Part shown: positions 33,901-43,397 of the stretch, piece after piece
Layout of the letters: each line of letters starts with the position of its first letter
Numbering within the stretch: position 1 is the stretch's first letter
Assembly: GCF_007558815.1 (NCBI RefSeq)
Contig: NZ_VLTJ01000039.1
Location: 434,001-498,000 of the forward strand
Reading direction: 5' to 3'
DNA from: Verticiella sediminum
Lineage (GTDB): Bacteria > Pseudomonadota > Gammaproteobacteria > Burkholderiales > Burkholderiaceae_B
Length of the DNA stretch: 64,000 nucleotides
Translations under genes and position numbers: made by a program
The notes under the pieces: generated by a model
The model's input: the letters and a program-made list of their open reading frames with translations, nothing else
Database searches by the model: none
Told to the model about the DNA's origin: nothing

Positions 33901-34343
33901 GGCTGCGCGCGGCCGGGGCTCATGCCCCTGCGCTGATGGTCTCGGCCTCCGTCATGACCATGGACCGTGTGGCGCCGGCGGGCGCCCAGCCCGCCGGGTT
34001 CGTCACCAAGCCGGTGATTCTGGCCGAACTCCTGGCCCGCGTGGGCCAGTGCCTGGACCTCGAGTGGGTGATGCAGCCGAGCGAGTCGCGCGCTTCGGGG
34101 GAGGCGGCGGGCCTGCTGCCCGATGCGGCACTGCCGCGCGAGGATGCCGAGGTCCTGCTCGAGCTCGGCGCCATGGGTTATGTCAAGGGTGTGCTTGCGC
34201 GGCTGGACGAGATCGAGTCCCGCGAACCGCAGGCAGGGCCGCTGCTGCGCCACCTGCGCGAGCTGGCGGCGAGCTTTCGCCTCAAGGAATACGACCAGGT
34301 ACTGAAAAACCATGTACGCCATGCCTATGCCCGCGAACGATAG
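30933..34343 (+). CDS. NCS1-type transporter fused to a hybrid histidine kinase
   Basis: A 1136-residue transceptor. Residues about 1-490 are a complete 12-helix transporter of the NCS1 (cytosine/purine/allantoin permease) fold, opening YNTWVANEMLEDYALRFTP. Residues 499-541 are Cys-rich (CVICRNRF, CPAYNGFICSLCC, ARCHDRC) and look like a metal-binding knuckle. Two more helices (about 573-640) lead to a HisKA domain (MSHELRAPLNGILGYAQIL, His690), an ATPase domain (N-box NLLSNALKYTE, then DTGPGIP and GTGLGLTV) and a receiver with Asp about 976 (LFLLDVSMPEMDGW) and a late KP. The end has some 100 helical residues. Likely senses an amide, urea or nucleobase and signals to the next gene; substrate and transport activity are not shown. 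Confidence 0.85.
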   Translation: MPGSTPSGPTQRIAAVRRDYNTWVANEMLEDYALRFTPRAFRKWSEFRVANTAVGAVSFLALEAIGGAITLNYGFVNAFWAIVAVSLVIFLTGLPISYYAARHGLDMDLLTRGAGFGYIGSTLTSLIYASFTFIFFALEAAIMALAIELLTGLPLSLGYLLCALAVIPLVTYGVTLISRLQAWTQPLWLLMLVLPYVVILMQEPQSLAGLLAYPGKDGNGGSFNLLLFGSGAAVAAALITQIGEQVDYLRFLPERTARNRWRWWVALVCAGPGWIVPGAAKMLAGAFLAYLLVEAGAPLDKAADPTQMYLLAYGHVFADPSWALLAMAVFVIVSQVKINVTNAYAGSLAWSNFFARLTHSHPGRVVWLVFNVLIAIVLMELGVFGALEHVLAVFGHVAIAWIGALVGDLVINKPLGLSPRHIEFRRAYLYDLNPVGVGSMLAAFLVSILAFAGLFGELAGALSPFLALALALLLAPAIAFATRGRYNLARTPAATPAGCANLRCVICRNRFEPDDMAQCPAYNGFICSLCCTLDARCHDRCKPATAWAAFARSVFEQVLPRSWRPLFHRRLAHYLLVHGSFAVLLGVILGLLYYEEAANLRASAIDPGPLFATFAKLYTVLLLVGGVAAWWLVLARESRLVAQEESDRQTALLLREIEAHGETDAKLQRAKEAAEAANLAKSRFLTGMSHELRAPLNGILGYAQILQRDPAIPAARREAIDVIHRSGRHLLGLIDGLLDISRIEAGKLRLETSEVFFPAFLEQIVRLLRPQAEEKGLVFVCEIETRLPDIVHVDEKRMRQVLINLLSNALKYTEHGEIRLRVRYARELLQFDVQDTGPGIPAQDLERIFLPFERSWAGERQVDTGTGLGLTVCRMLISVMGGEIAVHSRVGEGSCFSVKLFVPEVRILSGQHPPAGVVLGYRGAPRTVLIVDDQAGQRRVLRDMLEPLGFGVLEAPGGITCLDMLQHGRVDLFLLDVSMPEMDGWTLLARLRAAGAHAPALMVSASVMTMDRVAPAGAQPAGFVTKPVILAELLARVGQCLDLEWVMQPSESRASGEAAGLLPDAALPREDAEVLLELGAMGYVKGVLARLDEIESREPQAGPLLRHLRELAASFRLKEYDQVLKNHVRHAYARER

Positions 34344-35253
34344 TCGTCTCGTACTGCTGGTGGACGACGTGCCGGACAACCTGCGCCTGCTGTCCGAAGC
34401 GCTCGACCTCGCGGGCTATACCGTCCTGGTGGCGACCGACGGGCCGTCGGCGCTGGAGCGGCTGGACTACGTCACGCCCGACATCATCCTGCTCGACGCC
34501 GTGATGCCCGGGATGGACGGCTTCGAGACCTGCCGGCGCCTCAAGGCCCACCGCGGCGCCGGGCACGTCCCGGTGGTGTTCATGACCGGTCTGGTCGAGG
34601 CCGAGGACGTGGTACGCGGTTTCCAGGCGGGCGGCAGCGACTACGTCACCAAGCCCATCGACACCGACGCGGTGCTTGCGCGCATCGAGGCGCACATGCG
34701 CAGCGCGCGCATGATGTCGGCGGCCATCGACGTGATCGACGCGGTGGCGCACGCGGTGGTGGTGCTCGACACACGCGGCCGGGTGTTGTGGGAGACGCGC
34801 AGGGCGCGTCAGTGGCTGCGCGAGTATTTTGGCGAAGCGCAGACCTCGGCGCTGCCCGCGCCCCTGGCCGCCTGGGCGGGGCAGGGGCTGACGGCGCTGC
34901 AAGGCGGGGCAACGCCGTTGCCGTTGACGGTGAGCGGCAGCGGCCGCCTGGAGATCCGCCTGGCGCCAGCCCAGCGCGCGGGCGAGTACATTCTGCTGTT
35001 CGAGGAGCAGATCGGCACCGACCCGGCCGGCGCCCTCGGCTGCGAGTTCCGGCTCACCCCGCGGGAGGTGGACGTACTGCTGTGGGTGGCGCGCGGCAAG
35101 ACCAACCGCGACATCAGCGACATCCTCGGCATGAGCCCCCGCACGGTCAACAAGCACCTGGAACACATCTTCGTGAAGCTGGGCGTGGAGACACGGGCCG
35201 CCGCCACCGCGCTCACCGTCAGGGTGCTGGGGACCTTGCCGCCGGCGCACTGA
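34312..35253 (+). CDS. LuxR/NarL-type response regulator
   Basis: Receiver domain in residues about 13-130 with phospho-acceptor Asp62 (IILLDAVMPGMDGF) and the Lys in YVTKPID. The middle (130-230) resembles a degenerate PAS segment. The C-terminal LuxR helix-turn-helix is about 240-300 (LTPREVDVLLWVARGKTNRDIS and MSPRTVNKHLEHIFVKLGV). The start at 34312 overlaps the kinase gene by 32 bases; ATGs at 34321 and 34327 are alternatives. Gene overlap marks it as the cognate partner of the transporter-kinase and the probable activator of the divergent importer/fmd operon. Confidence 0.88.
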   Translation: MYAMPMPANDSRLVLLVDDVPDNLRLLSEALDLAGYTVLVATDGPSALERLDYVTPDIILLDAVMPGMDGFETCRRLKAHRGAGHVPVVFMTGLVEAEDVVRGFQAGGSDYVTKPIDTDAVLARIEAHMRSARMMSAAIDVIDAVAHAVVVLDTRGRVLWETRRARQWLREYFGEAQTSALPAPLAAWAGQGLTALQGGATPLPLTVSGSGRLEIRLAPAQRAGEYILLFEEQIGTDPAGALGCEFRLTPREVDVLLWVARGKTNRDISDILGMSPRTVNKHLEHIFVKLGVETRAAATALTVRVLGTLPPAH

Positions 35254-35323
35254 GCGCGCGCGCAGGGATCGACGCGCTCGCGCGAGGCAGGGACGACGCG
35301 GCCCCGCCGGCGCGACAAAGAAG

Positions 35324-35362
35324 GACGCCCCAGGCAGGGATGAACCCTGGGCCTGGGGCGTC
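35324..35362 (-). terminator. terminator of argG
   Basis: A long hairpin pairs GACGCCCCAGGC (35324-35335) with GCCTGGGGCGTC (35351-35362) and an inner AGGG/CCCT. On the minus strand it is followed by CTTCTTTG. It lies 65 bases past the argG stop, and also past the response-regulator stop on the other strand. Confidence 0.7.
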
Positions 35363-35426
35363 GATGGGGCCGGCAGCGCGCCGGCGCCTACGTCTGGCGC
35401 GGCAGCGCCTGCGCGCTTGCGCCGGA

Positions 35427-36857
<1,431 letters not shown>

Positions 36858-36921
36858 TTAGCGCCTTTGCACCCGACGGGCCGGCGCGGCGCGCGCCGGG
36901 GCTGCACTGCTCCTCGCGACG

Positions 36922-37869
36922 TCAGGGGGTGGGCTGGCGGCCGAGGACGAGGAATTCCATCAGCGCCTTCTGCACGTGCAGCCGGTTCTCCGCCTCGTCC
37001 CAGACTACGCTCTGCGGGCCGTCGATCACCTCGGCGGTGACTTCCTCGCCGCGGTGCGCGGGCAGACAGTGCATGAACACGGCCTGGGGGTCGGCGGCGG
37101 CCATCATGTCGGCGTCCACGCACCACTCGGCGAACGCGGCGCGCCGCGCTTCGTTCTCTTGCTCGTAGCCCATGCTGGTCCAGACGTCGGTGGTGACCAG
37201 GTCGGCACCGCGGCAGGCCTCTTCGGGCTTGTCGAAGAGGGCATAGTGCGCTGCGTCGATGTCGGCGAGGCGCACGGACTCCAGGGCATAGCCCGGCGGG
37301 GTCGACACGTGCACCTTGAAGCCCAGCAGTTGTGCGGCCTGCAGCCAGGTGTAGGCCATGTTGTTGGCGTCGCCCACCCAGGCCACCGTCTTGCCGGCGA
37401 TGCTGCCGCGTTGTTCCATGTAGGTGAAGATGTCGGCCAGGATCTGGCAGGGGTGGTATTCGTTGGTGAGCCCGTTGATCACCGGCACGCGCGAATGCGC
37501 GGCGAAGCGTTCGATGCGTGTCTGCTCGAAGGTGCGGATCATCACGAGATCGACCATGCGCGAAATGACGCGGGCCGTGTCTTCGACGGGCTCGCTGCGG
37601 CCGAGCTGGCTGTCGCCCGTGGTGAGGTGGATGACCGAGCCGCCCAGTTGGTACATGCCCGCTTCGAACGACACGCGGGTGCGCGTGCTCGCCTTCTCGA
37701 ACACCATCGCGAGGGTGCGGTCATGCAGGGTGTGGTGGGGCTGGTAGCGCTTGAAGCGATCCTTGATCAGACGCGCACGGGCGAAGACGTACTCGATCTC
37801 TTCGCGCGAAAAGTCGCGGAATTGCAGGAAATGCCGCAAGGGCCCTGTCTGATTGGGTGTCGTCGTCAT
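36922..37869 (-). CDS. argF: ornithine carbamoyltransferase
   Basis: Makes citrulline from ornithine and carbamoyl phosphate. The start at 37869 (MTTTPNQTGPLRHFLQFRDFS) gives 315 residues. The carbamoyl-phosphate motif FEKASTRTRVSFE is near residues 58-70, HPCQILADIFT carries the next contact residues, and FMHCLPAHRGEEVT holds the ornithine-binding Cys. A longer open frame covers this and the argD region in another reading; it is not a fusion. It lies between argD and argG. Confidence 0.95.
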   Translation of the reverse strand: MTTTPNQTGPLRHFLQFRDFSREEIEYVFARARLIKDRFKRYQPHHTLHDRTLAMVFEKASTRTRVSFEAGMYQLGGSVIHLTTGDSQLGRSEPVEDTARVISRMVDLVMIRTFEQTRIERFAAHSRVPVINGLTNEYHPCQILADIFTYMEQRGSIAGKTVAWVGDANNMAYTWLQAAQLLGFKVHVSTPPGYALESVRLADIDAAHYALFDKPEEACRGADLVTTDVWTSMGYEQENEARRAAFAEWCVDADMMAAADPQAVFMHCLPAHRGEEVTAEVIDGPQSVVWDEAENRLHVQKALMEFLVLGRQPTP

Positions 37870-38036
37870 ATCGATTCGCCTGCCGGCGCACAGCGCCGAC
37901 TCCGAAAGGCAAGTCGTTCCGGGCCCGAAGGGACGGGAACGCTCCGCCGTCATGTTTGGCAGCGCCTTGGCGCCGCGTTGGGTTGGCGGACTGGCGCTGC
38001 GCCTCGACGGGAGAGGTGCAGCGCCAGTCGCGCGGG

Positions 38037-39221
38037 TCAGGTGGGGCTGTCCGCCAGGAACTGCTTGATCACGGGCACCAGGCGCGCGATGATCTCGTCG
38101 GCTTCGCTTTCGCTGAGCACCAGCGGCGGCAGCAGGCGCACCACGCGGTCTCGGGTGATGTTGATGAGCAGGCCGGCCTCCAGCGCCATGCGGGCGATCG
38201 GCCCGCAATTGCGGTCGAGCTCGACGCCCAGCATCAGGCCCCGGCCGCGCACCTCGTTGACCCCTTGCACGCCGGCCAGGGCGCTGGCCAGCCCGGCCTT
38301 GAGGCGTTCGCCCACCTTCTCGGCGTTGGCGAGCAGGCCCTCGGATTCGAGGGTCTCGAGCACGGTCAGCGCCGCATGGCAGACCAGCGGGTTGCCGCCG
38401 AAGGTGGTGCCATGGTTGCCCGGCTTGAACACGCCGGCCGCGCGCCCGCCCATGAGGGTGGCGCCGATGGGCACACCGCCGCCCAGGCCCTTGGCCAGCG
38501 TCATCACGTCCGGGCGGATGTCGGCCCATTGATGGGCGAACCACTTGCCGGTGCGGCCGATGCCCGACTGCACTTCGTCGATCATGAGCAGCCAGCCGCG
38601 CTCGTCGCACAGCTTGCGCACCGCCTTGAGGTAGTCGATGTCCGCCGGACGGATGCCGCCTTCGCCCTGCAGGGTCTCGAGCAGCACGGCGTTCACGCGC
38701 GGCTCGTCCTTGCCGGCCTTCTCGATCGCGCCGATGTCGTTGTAGGCGACCTGGATGAAGCCCGAGGGCAGCGGCTCGAACCCTTCGCGCGCCTTGGGGC
38801 TGCCGGTGGCGGCCAGGGTGGCGATGGTGCGCCCATGCCAGGACGAATCCATGGTGATGATATGCGCGTGGTTGTTGCCGTTGCGATAGCCGTACAGGCG
38901 CGCGAGCTTGATCGCCCCTTCGTTGGCCTCGGAACCCGAGGACGAATAGAAGACTTCGGTCAGGCCCGAGAGCGCGACCAGCTTCTGCGCGAGCACTTCC
39001 TGCTGCGGCACCTCGTACAGGTTGGAGACGTGGATGACGCGCTGGGCCTGCTCGGTGATGGCCGCGACCAACTTGGGATGGGCATGCCCCAGGGAGTTCA
39101 CGCCGATGCCTGCCAGCGCATCCAGGTATCGTCGGCCATCGGTTCCCCACAGCCACACACCCTGGCCGTGCGAAAAGGAAACCGGTAGACGGGCGAAAAT
39201 ATTGGACAAAGCCGAAGACAT
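38037..39221 (-). CDS. argD: acetylornithine aminotransferase
   Basis: PLP-dependent class III aminotransferase that converts N-acetylglutamate semialdehyde to acetylornithine; some family members also act in lysine synthesis. Start MSSALSNIFARLPVSF at 39221, 394 residues. FYSSSGSEANEGAIKLAR and WHGRTIATLAATG are PLP contacts, LMIDEVQSGIGRTGKWF carries the Asp, and the Schiff-base Lys is in TLAKGLGGGVPIGA. First of the arg genes here and divergent from the DUF3579 gene. Confidence 0.94.
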   Translation of the reverse strand: MSSALSNIFARLPVSFSHGQGVWLWGTDGRRYLDALAGIGVNSLGHAHPKLVAAITEQAQRVIHVSNLYEVPQQEVLAQKLVALSGLTEVFYSSSGSEANEGAIKLARLYGYRNGNNHAHIITMDSSWHGRTIATLAATGSPKAREGFEPLPSGFIQVAYNDIGAIEKAGKDEPRVNAVLLETLQGEGGIRPADIDYLKAVRKLCDERGWLLMIDEVQSGIGRTGKWFAHQWADIRPDVMTLAKGLGGGVPIGATLMGGRAAGVFKPGNHGTTFGGNPLVCHAALTVLETLESEGLLANAEKVGERLKAGLASALAGVQGVNEVRGRGLMLGVELDRNCGPIARMALEAGLLINITRDRVVRLLPPLVLSESEADEIIARLVPVIKQFLADSPT

Positions 39222-39392
39222 GCGTTGCTCCCGTTGGAAGGAGGGGAAAAGTGGCGGATGCGCCGAAAAAACGGAACCGGGCCATTGCCAGCCCGGTCGT
39301 CCAATCATACTTGAGATACGTGTCGGGACAGCGTCCGTACGTCGGGACTCGCGCCGCGATGTACTAAAATTCGCGCTTCACGCGGAAGTCCC

Positions 39393-39716
39393 ATGTCAGA
39401 AACGGTTAGGCAACTCATCATCAAGGGCATCACCCTGGACGGTGCCCGCTTTCGTCCAAGCGATTGGGCAGAGCGTCTCGCAGGCGTGATGGCGCATTTC
39501 AGGCCGCCCGGCATGGCGGCGAGCCACCTCACGTACTCGCCCTATGCTCGGCCCACCCACGTCGATGGCGTCAAGTGCGTCGTGATCGACGAGCGCCTGC
39601 GTGCGCTCGAGCCGCTCGCCTGGAAGTTCGCGGTCGACTTCGCCCACGACAACGGCCTGCAGACCGCCGAGGTCTGCATGCTCCCTGAGGAGCAGAGCGG
39701 GCCGGGCAACCGGTGA
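39393..39716 (+). CDS. DUF3579 protein
   Basis: Conserved 107-residue protein of unknown function found mostly in betaproteobacteria. The stretches IKGITLDGARFRPSDWAERL, SPYARPTHVDGVKCVVIDERL and LEPLAWKFAVDFAHDNGLQ match the family from end to end. No catalytic pattern is apparent. It stands beside argD in related genomes too. A terminator follows immediately. Confidence 0.85.
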   Translation: MSETVRQLIIKGITLDGARFRPSDWAERLAGVMAHFRPPGMAASHLTYSPYARPTHVDGVKCVVIDERLRALEPLAWKFAVDFAHDNGLQTAEVCMLPEEQSGPGNR

Positions 39717-39717
39717 A

Positions 39718-39741
39718 GGGCGCCACCTGGCGCCCTTTTTT
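39718..39741 (+). terminator. intrinsic terminator of the DUF3579 gene
   Basis: GGGCGCC-ACCT-GGCGCCC (39718-39735) then six T. It starts one base past the stop codon. Confidence 0.9.
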
Positions 39742-39836
39742 CATCGCCGGGCCGCCCCAAGATGAAAAGCGCCCCCTCGGGGGGCAGCAAGCCGAAGGCG
39801 CAGCGTGGGGGCCCTTTTTCATCGCCGGGCCGCCCC
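39733..39836. repeat. direct repeat flanking a dispersed GC-rich element
   Basis: The sequence CCC-T(5-6)-CATCGCCGGGCCGCCCC occurs twice, at 39733-39758 and 39812-39836. Between the copies lies GCGCCCCCTCGGGGGGC plus a GTGGGGGCC end, the same dispersed family as at 18141-18180. The layout suggests local duplication of the terminator tail around the inserted element. It sits at the converging ends of DUF3579 and ppc. Confidence 0.65.
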
Positions 39837-39843
39837 TATAGAC

Positions 39844-42648
39844 TCATCCCGTGTTGCGCAGGCCCGCGGCCACGCCGTTGATCGTGATGTGGATGCCGTT
39901 GCGTACCCGCACGTCGGATTCCACGCCCTGGGCCTCGGCTTCGCGATGCCGGCGCAGCAGCTCGATCTGCAGGTGGTTGAGCGGGTCGATGTAGGCGGTG
40001 CGGTCGCGGATCGAGCGGGCCAGCCGGGGATTGCTCTCGAGCAGTTCGCGCTGCTCTGTCACCTGCTTGAGCGCGGCGAGCGAGCGGTTCCATTCTTCGC
40101 GGATGGTGCCGAAGATGCGTTCGCGCACGGCGCGCTCGGGCATCAACTGCGCATAGCGCGAGGCGATCGCCAGGTCGGTCTTGGCGAGCACCATCTCCAT
40201 GTTCGAGAGCAGGGTGCGAAAGAACGGCCAGTCGCGGGCCATGTCGCGTAGCCGCTGCAGCCGCGCGCGGCGGCCCGCGCCGCGGCCCAGGTAGGCCTCC
40301 ACCGCCGAGCCGAAGCCGTACCAGCCCGGCAGCAGCAGGCGGCACATACCCCACGAGAAGCCCCAGGGGATGGCGCGCAGGTCCTCGATGCGCGCGCCCT
40401 TGCGCCGGGCGGCCGGCCGCGAGCCGATGTTCAGGCCGGCGATTTCGCTGATCGGCGTGGTGGCGAAGAAGTAGCGCGCGAAATCCGGCGTCTCGAACAC
40501 CAGGGCGCGATAGGCGGCGAAGGCGGTGTCGGACAGCTCGCGCATGGTGTCGCCGTAGCGTTCCAGCGCCTCGTCCTCCAGCGCGTCGTTGCCCGCCTGC
40601 AGGCTGGCCTCGAGGCTGGCCGCGACCAGCAGCTCCAGGTGCCAGCGCCCGGTCTGCGCTTCCTTGTACTTGCTCTGGATCACCTCGCCTTGCTCGGTGA
40701 GGCGGATCTGTCCGGCCACCGTGCCGGGCGGCTGCGACAGAATGGCCTCGTAGCTCGAACCGCCGCCCCGCCCGACCGTGCCGCCGCGGCCGTGGAACAG
40801 GCGCAGGCGGACCTTGCGCTCGCGGAACACGCGCACCAGCTCGCGCTCGCACAGATACAGCGCCCAGTTCGAGGTGAGGATGCCGCCGTCCTTGTTGCTG
40901 TCGGAGTAGCCGAGCATCACTTCCTGGATGCCGCCGTGGGCGTCGTGGATCAGCGCCTCGACTTCCGGCAGGTCCAGCCAGGCCGACATGATGCCCGGGC
41001 CGGCCTCGAGGTCGGCGATGGTCTCGAACAGCGGCACCACGGCCAACCCCGCCTGGCGCGTGTCGCCCGGCACGAGCAGCCCGGTTTCCTTTTGCAGCAC
41101 CAGCACTTCGAGCAGGTCGGACAGCGTCTCGGTGTGCGACACGATGGTCTGGCGCACCACGTCGTCGCCGAAGCGCGCCCGCAGCCCGGCCGCGCAGCGC
41201 AGGATACCGAGCTCCTTGGCGGTTTCCTCCGAGTAGTCCAGCCAGGGCGAGGCCAGCGGCCGTGGATGCGCGAGCTCGGCGCGCAGCAGCGCGATGCGTT
41301 CGTCCTCGCCCAGGCGGTCGTAGGATTCGGCCACGCCGGCGCGGCGGAACAGTTCGGTGAGCACGCGTTCGTGCACGTCCGAACTCTGGCGCAGGTCGAC
41401 GGTGGCCAGGTGAAAGCCGAATACCGTGATGGCATACATCAGGCCGGCCAGCCGCAGGCGCAGCACGGGCGCGGCGCGCTGGGCGATCAGCGAGTCGTGC
41501 AGCACGCGCAGGTCGGCCAGGAAGGCGGCCGGGTCGGGATAGGGGGGCTGCGCGACCGCCTCGCGGCGCGCGAGATCGCGCTCGGTGAGCGCGCGCGCCG
41601 TGGCCGCCAGGCGGCCGTAGACGCCGATCAGGGCGCGCCGGTAGGGCTCGTCGTGGCGGTGCGGCGAGTCGTCGCCGGAAGCGTCGGCGAGCGCGTGCAG
41701 CGCCGGCGACGCTTCGCCGAGCAGGGCGTTGAGCGAGAGCTCGGCGCCGAGCGCGTGGACTTCCTGCAGGTAGTGATCGAGCACCGTGCCGGACTGGCGT
41801 CCGGCGGCAAACGCCAGCGTGTCGGCATTGACGTTGGGGTTGCCGTCGCGGTCGCCGCCGATCCAACTGCCCATGCGCAGGAAGGGGGCGATCGGCGCCG
41901 GCGGCGCTGCGAACGGGTCGGACAGGGCGCGTCCGCTCGAGAGCAGTTCCTCGATGTGGCGGTACAGGCCCGGCACCACGGACAGGAACGTGCTGCGGTA
42001 GTAGGACAGCGCGTTCTCGATCTCGTCGGCCACCGTGAGCCTCGTGTCGCGCAGCATCCGCGTCTGCCACAGGGTGGTGATGCGTCCGAGCAGGGTCAGC
42101 TCGAGTTCGCGGGTTTCCTCGGCGGTGAGCGGCTGTTCGCGCTGCGGCAGCAGGCGGGCGATCTCGTGGTGGATGTCCAGCGTGCTCTTGCGTTGCACTT
42201 CGGTGGGGTGGGCCGTGAGCACGGGCACCACGCAGGCATCCGCCAGAAAGCTGCGCAGCGCGCGCGATGTGTGCCCCTCGGCCTGCAGGCGGCGCACCGC
42301 GTGGCTCAGGCTGCCGCGCTGCGGGCCGTCGCCGTCCAGCGCCGTGCTGCGCTGCAGGCGCTGCTGGTCGCGGTCCTCGGCAATGTTGAACAGGTGCAGG
42401 AAATAGGCGAAAGCTCGCACCACCGCGTTCGCGCGCTCCTGGGGCAGCCGCTTGAGCAGGCGCTCCAGGCTGCGCCCCTCGGCGACGTCGCCCTCGCGCC
42501 GGAACTGCACGGCGGTGCGGCGGATGGTCTCGATGGTGTCGAAAGCCTGGCGTCCCTCATGGGCCCTGATCGCATCGCCCAGCAGGCGCCCGAGCAGGCG
42601 GATGTCGTCGCGCAGGGATGCGTTGTCGTCTGTTGCTGCGGCCGCCAT
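39844..42648 (-). CDS. ppc: phosphoenolpyruvate carboxylase
   Basis: Anaplerotic enzyme that carboxylates PEP to oxaloacetate. The 934 residues start [21 protein letters not shown]. The catalytic His motif [13 protein letters not shown] is near residue 148; later come [31 protein letters not shown] and the second signature [15 protein letters not shown]. The C-terminus is [18 protein letters not shown], the normal family end. Transcribed alone; the upstream 170 bases hold its promoter region. Confidence 0.96.
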   Translation of the reverse strand: MAAAATDDNASLRDDIRLLGRLLGDAIRAHEGRQAFDTIETIRRTAVQFRREGDVAEGRSLERLLKRLPQERANAVVRAFAYFLHLFNIAEDRDQQRLQRSTALDGDGPQRGSLSHAVRRLQAEGHTSRALRSFLADACVVPVLTAHPTEVQRKSTLDIHHEIARLLPQREQPLTAEETRELELTLLGRITTLWQTRMLRDTRLTVADEIENALSYYRSTFLSVVPGLYRHIEELLSSGRALSDPFAAPPAPIAPFLRMGSWIGGDRDGNPNVNADTLAFAAGRQSGTVLDHYLQEVHALGAELSLNALLGEASPALHALADASGDDSPHRHDEPYRRALIGVYGRLAATARALTERDLARREAVAQPPYPDPAAFLADLRVLHDSLIAQRAAPVLRLRLAGLMYAITVFGFHLATVDLRQSSDVHERVLTELFRRAGVAESYDRLGEDERIALLRAELAHPRPLASPWLDYSEETAKELGILRCAAGLRARFGDDVVRQTIVSHTETLSDLLEVLVLQKETGLLVPGDTRQAGLAVVPLFETIADLEAGPGIMSAWLDLPEVEALIHDAHGGIQEVMLGYSDSNKDGGILTSNWALYLCERELVRVFRERKVRLRLFHGRGGTVGRGGGSSYEAILSQPPGTVAGQIRLTEQGEVIQSKYKEAQTGRWHLELLVAASLEASLQAGNDALEDEALERYGDTMRELSDTAFAAYRALVFETPDFARYFFATTPISEIAGLNIGSRPAARRKGARIEDLRAIPWGFSWGMCRLLLPGWYGFGSAVEAYLGRGAGRRARLQRLRDMARDWPFFRTLLSNMEMVLAKTDLAIASRYAQLMPERAVRERIFGTIREEWNRSLAALKQVTEQRELLESNPRLARSIRDRTAYIDPLNHLQIELLRRHREAEAQGVESDVRVRNGIHITINGVAAGLRNTG

Positions 42649-42824
42649 GCGGGAATGCCTCCTTGTCGTTTGCTGTCCGGGCCCTGGATCGGCGCCTATG
42701 TTATCGGACCCCTCGCCGTCTGCGGGGCTTTTCGATGTCCGGGGCGGATATACTTTTCGTAAAGCCTGACTTTGGCGGCGCCGCAGGCGCGGTGCCGGGC
42801 AGCCGCCGCGAGCGGTCTGCCCGC

Positions 42825-43388
42825 ATGCACCGCGGCTCCCGGTCCGCCGCAGCGGAGCACGGCACCTTGTCTACTCAACAGGATGCAATCGTCGGCAGCG
42901 ATGCGCTGCGTGCGGCACGGTCCAGCGGTGCCGACGCCGTTGCGCCGCATCGCTGGCTGCTGCGCAAGAACTGCTCGTTGTCGCCGCGCCAGGTGGCGCT
43001 GTTCTACCTGTCGCTGACCTTGCTGTCGTTCGCGTTCGCCGCCTACTTTTCCTGGCGCGGCCTGTGGCTGGTCTGGCCCTTCGCCCTCGCTGAGAACCTG
43101 CTCCTTGCCTGCGCGCTGCTGTACTACGCGCGGCATGCGCTGGATCGCGAGTGCGTCTGCCTGGATGGCGATGCGCTCACGGTCGACGTGGTGCGCGGGG
43201 CAGTCGTGACCCGTCACGCCTTCAACGCAGCCTGGGCCCGCCTGGAGTGGCGCGGCCGGCGCGGCGACGTGCTCTGGCTGTGCGAGGGCAGGCGGGCCAT
43301 GCCGCTGGGGCTGTGGGTCGCGCCGCCGGCGCGGCGCGCCTTCGCCCGGGAGCTGCGCCAGGCCCTGCGTCAGCGCAGCGCACGCTGA
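42825..43388 (+). CDS. DUF2244 membrane protein
   Basis: Small inner-membrane protein of unknown function, in many proteobacteria linked to cytochrome-oxidase or cell-envelope genes. Two adjacent helices ([22 protein letters not shown] and [18 protein letters not shown]) follow the family's [16 protein letters not shown], and a soluble C-terminal beta region ends in Arg-rich sequence. The start is unsure: ATG 42825 has no ribosome site, TTG 42867 has GGAG nine bases upstream, and ATG 42735 would add an unlikely N-terminus. Convergent with murJ, nine bases apart. Confidence 0.78.
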   Translation: MHRGSRSAAAEHGTLSTQQDAIVGSDALRAARSSGADAVAPHRWLLRKNCSLSPRQVALFYLSLTLLSFAFAAYFSWRGLWLVWPFALAENLLLACALLYYARHALDRECVCLDGDALTVDVVRGAVVTRHAFNAAWARLEWRGRRGDVLWLCEGRRAMPLGLWVAPPARRAFARELRQALRQRSAR

Positions 43389-43397
43389 GGCGCAGAT

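Noticed and set aside
36922-39285. Apparent 787-residue fusion containing ornithine carbamoyltransferase
   Set aside because: The first part is an off-frame reading of argD. The carbamoyltransferase has its own start at 37869 with the standard N-terminus.
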